DNA of 64,000 bases, from positions 186,001 through 250,000 of the forward strand of contig CAWJJM010000012.1 of the NCBI GenBank assembly GCA_963843275.1. Direction: 5' to 3'. Position numbers and translations under genes: made by a program. The DNA is from CAWJJM01 sp963843275 (GTDB lineage: Bacteria > Acidobacteriota > Thermoanaerobaculia > Multivoradales > JBCCEF01). Position 1 is the first letter of the stretch; each line of letters begins with the position of its first letter. Of the stretch, positions 60,361-64,000 are shown in pieces. Below the pieces are notes generated by a model, which was given only the letters and a program-made list of their open reading frames with translations, searched no databases and was not told where the DNA came from.

Positions 60361-60654
60361 CTAGGTGAAGACCGCCTCGTAGGTCGTGCCGTCGTCGTCG
60401 CGGGCGACCGGGACCAGGAAGAGGTCCAGGACCCCCATCTCGGTGTTCTCCAGGCGGTAGATCCGCTGCGGGAGCAGCGGCTCGCGCGGGCCGTGGAAGT
60501 GGAGCGAGAACTGCTCGCGCGCCGCGCGGCCCTGCAGCCCGGTGCTGCGGACGTCCGCCAGCTCGAGGTCGATCTCACCCGACGCCGCGCCGGCGAGGCG
60601 GAAGGCCTCGCCCCGCCGCGGCAGGAACGAGTCCTTGGTCAGCTTGTCCAGCAT
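60361..60654 (-). CDS. DUF6916-like small protein of the tail-collar cluster
   Basis: This 97-aa soluble protein begins LDKLTKDSFLPRRGEAFRL, and later EQFSLHFHGPREPLLPQRIY and LENTEMGVLDLFLVPVARDD, matching my recollection of DUF6916, found beside phage-tail-collar genes. It has no membrane segment or cysteine. I begin it at ATG 60654, because the homologous part starts MLDKLT; upstream residues read as spurious. Its promoter region is shared with the GNAT gene (TATATA at 60681). Confidence 0.75.
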   Translation of the reverse strand: MLDKLTKDSFLPRRGEAFRLAGAASGEIDLELADVRSTGLQGRAAREQFSLHFHGPREPLLPQRIYRLENTEMGVLDLFLVPVARDDDGTTYEAVFT

Positions 60655-60678
60655 CGGTCCCCCCGGTAGAGTCCCCGG

Positions 60679-60686
60679 AGTATATA
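60679..60686. promoter_or_regulatory. Shared TATA element between DUF6916 and GNAT genes
   Basis: TATATA (60681-60686) reads as a -10 for the GNAT gene and TATACT (60684-60679, minus) for the DUF6916 gene. The divergent promoters overlap, so they probably compete or are jointly controlled. Confidence 0.45.
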
Positions 60687-60702
60687 GAGCAGGGAGGTAG
60701 GG

Positions 60703-61285
60703 ATGTCGAAACGTCGAGCAGCCCCCGGCCGCCACCGGACCGGTCACCGCGTCCCCGGCCGGCCTGCGCCTGCGCCCCGCGGTGGACGACGACCTGCCGT
60801 TCCTGGCGGAGCTCTACGCCTCCACCCGGCGGGCCGAGGTCGACCCCCTGCCCTGGACCGCGGAGGAGAAGGAGGGCTTCCTGCGCTGGCAGTTCGAGAG
60901 CCAGCACCGCCACTACCTGGAGTACTACCCGGGGTGCGAGCGGCTGGTGGTCGAGCGGCCCATCGGGGGGGCGACGAGCGCCGCGACGGCGCCGGTCGGC
61001 CGCCTCTACGTCGACCGCTGGCCGGACCAGATCCGGCTGGTCGACATCGCGCTGCTGCCCGAGCACCGCGGCCGGGGGCTCGGCTCCGCCCTGCTGGAGA
61101 CGATCCTCGCCGAGGGCCGGCGGCGGTCGCTGCCGGTCACCATCCACGTGGAGGCGAACAACCCCGCGCTGCGCCTCTACCGCCGCCTCGGCTTCCGCCA
61201 CGTCGACGACAACGGCGTCTATCAGCTCCTCGAGTGGCGGCCGGAGGGGGCGCCGCCGGCGGCGGCGGCCGCCGCGTCCCCCTGA
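60703..61285 (+). CDS. GNAT-family N-acetyltransferase of the tail-collar cluster (probable frameshift near the start)
   Basis: The GNAT fold is clear: AGLRLRPAVDDDLPFLAELY (beta1-alpha1), VDIALLPEHRGRGLGSALL with the acetyl-CoA RGxG loop, and HVEANNPALRLYRRLGFRHV. The best start is ATG 60703 after GGGAGG, but one surplus base at about 60728 breaks the frame; the next in-frame start (GTG 60782) would delete beta1. About 193 aa. The gene is divergent from DUF6916 and ends overlapping the TldE-like gene by 64 bp. The substrate is unknown; it could modify a protein of the same cluster. Confidence 0.8.
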
Positions 61286-62643
61286 GGTGCCGGTCCGGCG
61301 GGGAGCAGGCGACCGCAGGGGGCGATGGCGAGGGCGGGGGAGGAGACGGCGCCCCAGGGCGCGCCGCCGGCCGCGAAGACGACCGGGGCCTCACCCACCG
61401 CGACGAGGTGGCTGAAGACCTCCCGCAGGTCGGCCTCCCACAGCAGGTCGCCCACCGGCGCGCCCGGGCCGTCGGCGGCGAGCCGCCGGACGTTGCGGGC
61501 GATCCCGCGGAAGCGCCCCGGCACCAGGTCGTGGGGGTGCAGGCCACGGAGCTCGCCGATCCACAGCCCGCCCGCCACCGCCTCGGCGAGAGCCTCGTCG
61601 GAGGCGCCGCCGGGGGCGACGAACAGGTGGGCGGCCCGCGTCTCGTCGCCCCCGACGTCGTGCGGTGTCGCCGCCAGGCCGAGCGACGCGGCCAGCGCCG
61701 CGTCCACCGCGGGGGTCAGCAGGCGGCCCGCCCGCACCATCTCGACCCGCCGCTTCGCATGGCCCGAGAGGTCGAAGGGCAGCGGCAGGCCGGCGGCGTC
61801 GCCGCCGTCGTCGACGAGCCCGAAGAGCGGCGAGAAGACGTCGCGCCCCACGGCGCCGGCGAGGTACGAGGAGCCGTCGGCGAAGGGGCGGGCGGCGAGC
61901 GCCGTGCGGTTGAGCAGCGCCACGAGCGCCGCCGCCGCCTCCGGCGACAGCAGCAGGGCGGCCGTCGCCGGCGGGGCGGCCGCCGGGCTGCCGTCCGCGG
62001 CGCGGGCCCGGGCGCGCTCGAGGACACGGGGGGCCGCGAGCGCCGCCAGGCTGCGCGCCGAGGCGGCGGCCCACCCGGCGCCGGGCCCGTCGCCGTGGCG
62101 GGCGGCGAGGGTGAGGGCGGTGGCCTCGGTCGACGCCACCAGTCCCTGGCTGTTGGCCACCACCAGGCGCAGCGCGCTCCAGTCGAGGCCGAGGCGCTCG
62201 CCGGCGCCCTCGCCGGCGGCGAGAAGCTCCCTCGCGCTCCCGGGAGTGAGCTCGGCGACGGCGGCGTCGTGCAGCGGCACCTCGGGCGCGCGCGCCGCCT
62301 CCTCCGGCCCCGGCAGGTCGAGCGACGCTCCCGGGGCGGCGAGGCGCGACTGGCCGAGGGCGAGGCGCACGGCGCTGGCGAGGGCGGCGGGATCGCCGGC
62401 CTCGCCGCGGTGGAACCCGAGGCGGCCGGCCGCCTCGACCCGCACCTGCACCAGGCGTCGCCAGCGCGGCGGCGGGTCGTCGGGCTCCGCGGTGGCGGCG
62501 CGCCCCCGGAGAACCTCCAGCCACACCGCCTCGGTGGCGTCGGCGACCGATCCCGCCACGGCGTCGCGCAGGCGGGAGACCACCTCGGTCAACGGCGGGG
62601 CCGTGGCGGGGGGGGCGAGGGACTGGGCTCGGACCGGAGGCAT
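61222..62643 (-). CDS. TldD/PmbA-family protein, TldE-like (lacks HExxH)
   Basis: This 473-aa protein has the N-terminal domain of TldD/TldE proteins (LRLVVANSQGLVASTEATALTL as the central strands) and the C-terminal beta region (GRFRGIARNVRRLAADGP, LWEADLREVFSHLVAVG). The zinc motif HExxxH of TldD is absent, so it is like TldE/PmbA, the non-catalytic partner that needs TldD to degrade peptides. No tldD is in the window. TAGACT (62672-62667) lies 23 nt upstream of ATG 62643. Overlap with GNAT at the 3' end is convergent. Confidence 0.75.
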   Translation of the reverse strand: MPPVRAQSLAPPATAPPLTEVVSRLRDAVAGSVADATEAVWLEVLRGRAATAEPDDPPPRWRRLVQVRVEAAGRLGFHRGEAGDPAALASAVRLALGQSRLAAPGASLDLPGPEEAARAPEVPLHDAAVAELTPGSARELLAAGEGAGERLGLDWSALRLVVANSQGLVASTEATALTLAARHGDGPGAGWAAASARSLAALAAPRVLERARARAADGSPAAAPPATAALLLSPEAAAALVALLNRTALAARPFADGSSYLAGAVGRDVFSPLFGLVDDGGDAAGLPLPFDLSGHAKRRVEMVRAGRLLTPAVDAALAASLGLAATPHDVGGDETRAAHLFVAPGGASDEALAEAVAGGLWIGELRGLHPHDLVPGRFRGIARNVRRLAADGPGAPVGDLLWEADLREVFSHLVAVGEAPVVFAAGGAPWGAVSSPALAIAPCGRLLPAGPAPQGDAAAAAAGGAPSGRHSRS

Positions 62644-62679
62644 GCCGGGGGAGGGCGGGCAGCCGCAGTCTACCGTGGC

Positions 62680-62709
62680 TTGTCCTTTGCAGCCTCCGGC
62701 TGCGAGAAT
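62680..62709 (+). promoter_or_regulatory. Promoter TTGTCC-N18-GAGAAT with palindromic spacer for the amidohydrolase
   Basis: TTGTCC (62680-62685) and GAGAAT (62704-62709) are 18 bp apart. GCAGCC-TCC-GGCTGC (62689-62703) is a perfect palindrome in the spacer, as at 36670-36698. The -10 lies 36 nt before the ATG. Confidence 0.5.
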
Positions 62710-62745
62710 GGGCGCTCTTCGAACGCCTGGACTCGAGAGAGCGCG

Positions 62746-64000
62746 ATGCTTTTGCGGAGCCTGCGAACCCTTGTGATGCTGGCCGCGATGCTGGGGGTCT
62801 CCGGAGCGACCTTTGCGGAGGACGCCGCCGACCTCCTGCTGACGCACGGCGTCTTCTACCCCGTGGTGCCGCCGGGGTCGGTGCAGGGCAGCCTGGCGGT
62901 CCGGGGCGGGCGCATCGTCTACCTCGGACCCGACGCGGGAGCCGCGGCCTACCGCGGCCCGGCGACCGAGGTGATCGACCTGCGCGGGCGCGCCGTCACG
63001 CCGGGGCTGATCGACGCCCACTCCCACCTGACCGGCCTCGGCCAGGCGCTCGCCCAGGTCGACCTGGTGGGGACCGGCAGCTATGCCGAGGTGGTGTCGC
63101 GGGTCGCCGCCGCGGCGGCCGACGCCCCCGCCGGCGCCTGGGTCCGCGGCCGCGGCTGGGACCAGAACGACTGGGCCGACGAGGCCTTCCCGACCCACGG
63201 GGCGTTGAGCCGGGCGGTGCGCGACCACCCGGTGTGGCTCACCCGCATCGACGGGCACGCGGCGCTGCTCAACGCGGCCGCCATGGAAGCGCTGGGGATC
63301 GGGCCGGACACCCCCGACCCGCCCGGCGGCCGCCTGCTGCGCGACGCGGCCGGGCGGCCCACCGGCGTGCTGGTCGACAACGCGATGGACGTCGCCGTCG
63401 GCCGCATTCCCGAGCCCACCCTGGCCGAGCGCGAGAAGGCCCTGCGCCGCGCCGCCGAGCACTGCCTGGCGCGCGGCCTGACGACGGTGACCGACATGGG
63501 GGTGGGCGCCGACGACCTGGCCGCCTACCAGGCGCTGCGCGCGGCGGGGGAGCTGCCGCTGCGGGCGGCGGTGTTCCTCGCCGACGACGCCGACCTGCTG
63601 GCGGATTGGCTGCCGCGCGGGCCGCGCCTCGATCCCGAGGGCCGGCTCACCATCCGCGGCGTCAAGCTGTACGCCGACGGCGCCCTGGGCAGCCGCGGCG
63701 CGGCCCTCCTCGAGCCCTACGACGACGACCCGGGCAACCTCGGGCTGCTCGTGTCGAGCGGCGACCACCTGCGCGACGTCGCCACGCGGTCGCTGGCGGC
63801 GGGCTTCCAGGTCGGCATCCACGCCATCGGCGACCGCGGCAACCTGGTGGCGCTCGACGCCCTCGAGGCGGCGCTGGCGACCCTGCCGGAGGGCGCCGCG
63901 GACCCGCGGGTGCGGATCGAGCACGCCCAGGTCATGCGGCCGCAGGACATCGTGCGCATGGCGCGGCTCGGGGTGATCGCCTCGATGCAGCCCACCCACG
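62746..64000 (+). CDS. Exported YtcJ-like metal-dependent amidohydrolase, N-terminal part (runs off the window)
   Basis: These 418 residues start with a signal peptide (LRSLRTLVMLAAMLGVSG). The metal site begins with HSHL in VTPGLIDAHSHLTGLGQA (about 85-102). GVKLYADGALGSRGAALLEPY (split here by position), GIHAIGDRGN and RIEHAQVMRP are characteristic of YtcJ-type enzymes, which in bacteria hydrolyse amide or ester bonds of various substrates. The C-terminus lies beyond 64000. A palindrome-bearing promoter precedes it. The substrate is unknown. Confidence 0.88.
   Translation, partial: MLLRSLRTLVMLAAMLGVSGATFAEDAADLLLTHGVFYPVVPPGSVQGSLAVRGGRIVYLGPDAGAAAYRGPATEVIDLRGRAVTPGLIDAHSHLTGLGQALAQVDLVGTGSYAEVVSRVAAAAADAPAGAWVRGRGWDQNDWADEAFPTHGALSRAVRDHPVWLTRIDGHAALLNAAAMEALGIGPDTPDPPGGRLLRDAAGRPTGVLVDNAMDVAVGRIPEPTLAEREKALRRAAEHCLARGLTTVTDMGVGADDLAAYQALRAAGELPLRAAVFLADDADLLADWLPRGPRLDPEGRLTIRGVKLYADGALGSRGAALLEPYDDDPGNLGLLVSSGDHLRDVATRSLAAGFQVGIHAIGDRGNLVALDALEAALATLPEGAADPRVRIEHAQVMRPQDIVRMARLGVIASMQPTH

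Overview
This is a very GC-rich (by eye above 70% G+C) gene-dense bacterial chromosome segment with about 52 protein genes, no rRNA or tRNA that I can see, no CRISPR array and no insertion sequence. The gene content suggests an acidobacterial lineage, possibly Thermoanaerobaculia-like: a Ser/Thr kinase with a TolB-like/TPR tail, S9 peptidase, two alkaline-phosphatase-superfamily proteins in tandem, a DUF2207 protein, and a giant Ig-repeat surface protein with an IPTL-CTERM-like segment. That placement is inference from gene content. Many conserved genes (spore photoproduct lyase, serC-like, serA, gltB and others) carry single-base indels. These look more like uncorrected consensus errors in a draft assembly than true pseudogenes.

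Layout. 1-9.9 kb: metabolic and redox genes (FprA-type reductase, universal stress protein, ApbE, an SDR, an orphan Anabaena-sensory-rhodopsin-transducer homologue, a thioesterase and an ILVBL-like ThDP enzyme, a BtuF-like protein, an S9 peptidase). 10-18 kb: a degenerate radical-SAM/SPASM protein, a nucleosidase overlapping a spore photoproduct lyase, asparagine synthetase, a GT39 glycosyltransferase and a CrtC/AttH lipocalin. 18-27 kb: an SDR plus CGNR regulator divergent from DinB and a zinc-finger/PP2C phosphatase, an FtsX/LolD ABC transporter, a VOC protein, an NCS2 permease, and a peroxiredoxin with a small winged-helix protein. 27-33.4 kb: a sulfotransferase divergent from a tight AlkP-AlkP-RHH-membrane protein operon. 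33.5-43 kb: kinase, serC-serA, NYN/cold-shock fusion, TonB, PyrD, AI-2E transporter and a histidine phosphatase. 44-49 kb: gltB and a cytochrome c.

49-61.3 kb is the most distinctive region. It holds an approximately 2,160-residue exported protein with 97-residue Ig/cadherin-like repeats and a beta-helix tail, three tandem phage-tail-collar (MdpB-like) proteins, a Tat-signal protein, a DUF2207 protein, a DUF6916 protein and a GNAT acetyltransferase. There are no other phage genes, so it is better read as a resident surface or contractile-tip-like locus than a prophage. The window ends with an orphan TldE/PmbA-like protein and the start of an exported YtcJ-like amidohydrolase.

Regulation. Several -10-like hexamers (TAnnnT) lie only 6-9 nt from start codons, suggesting leaderless transcripts. 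Two unrelated divergent gene pairs share a perfect AGCTTACC/GGTAAGCT inverted repeat. No gene-free stretch exceeds 300 bases; the longest gaps (27835-28086, 3068-3288, 11361-11572) are promoter or terminator regions described below.
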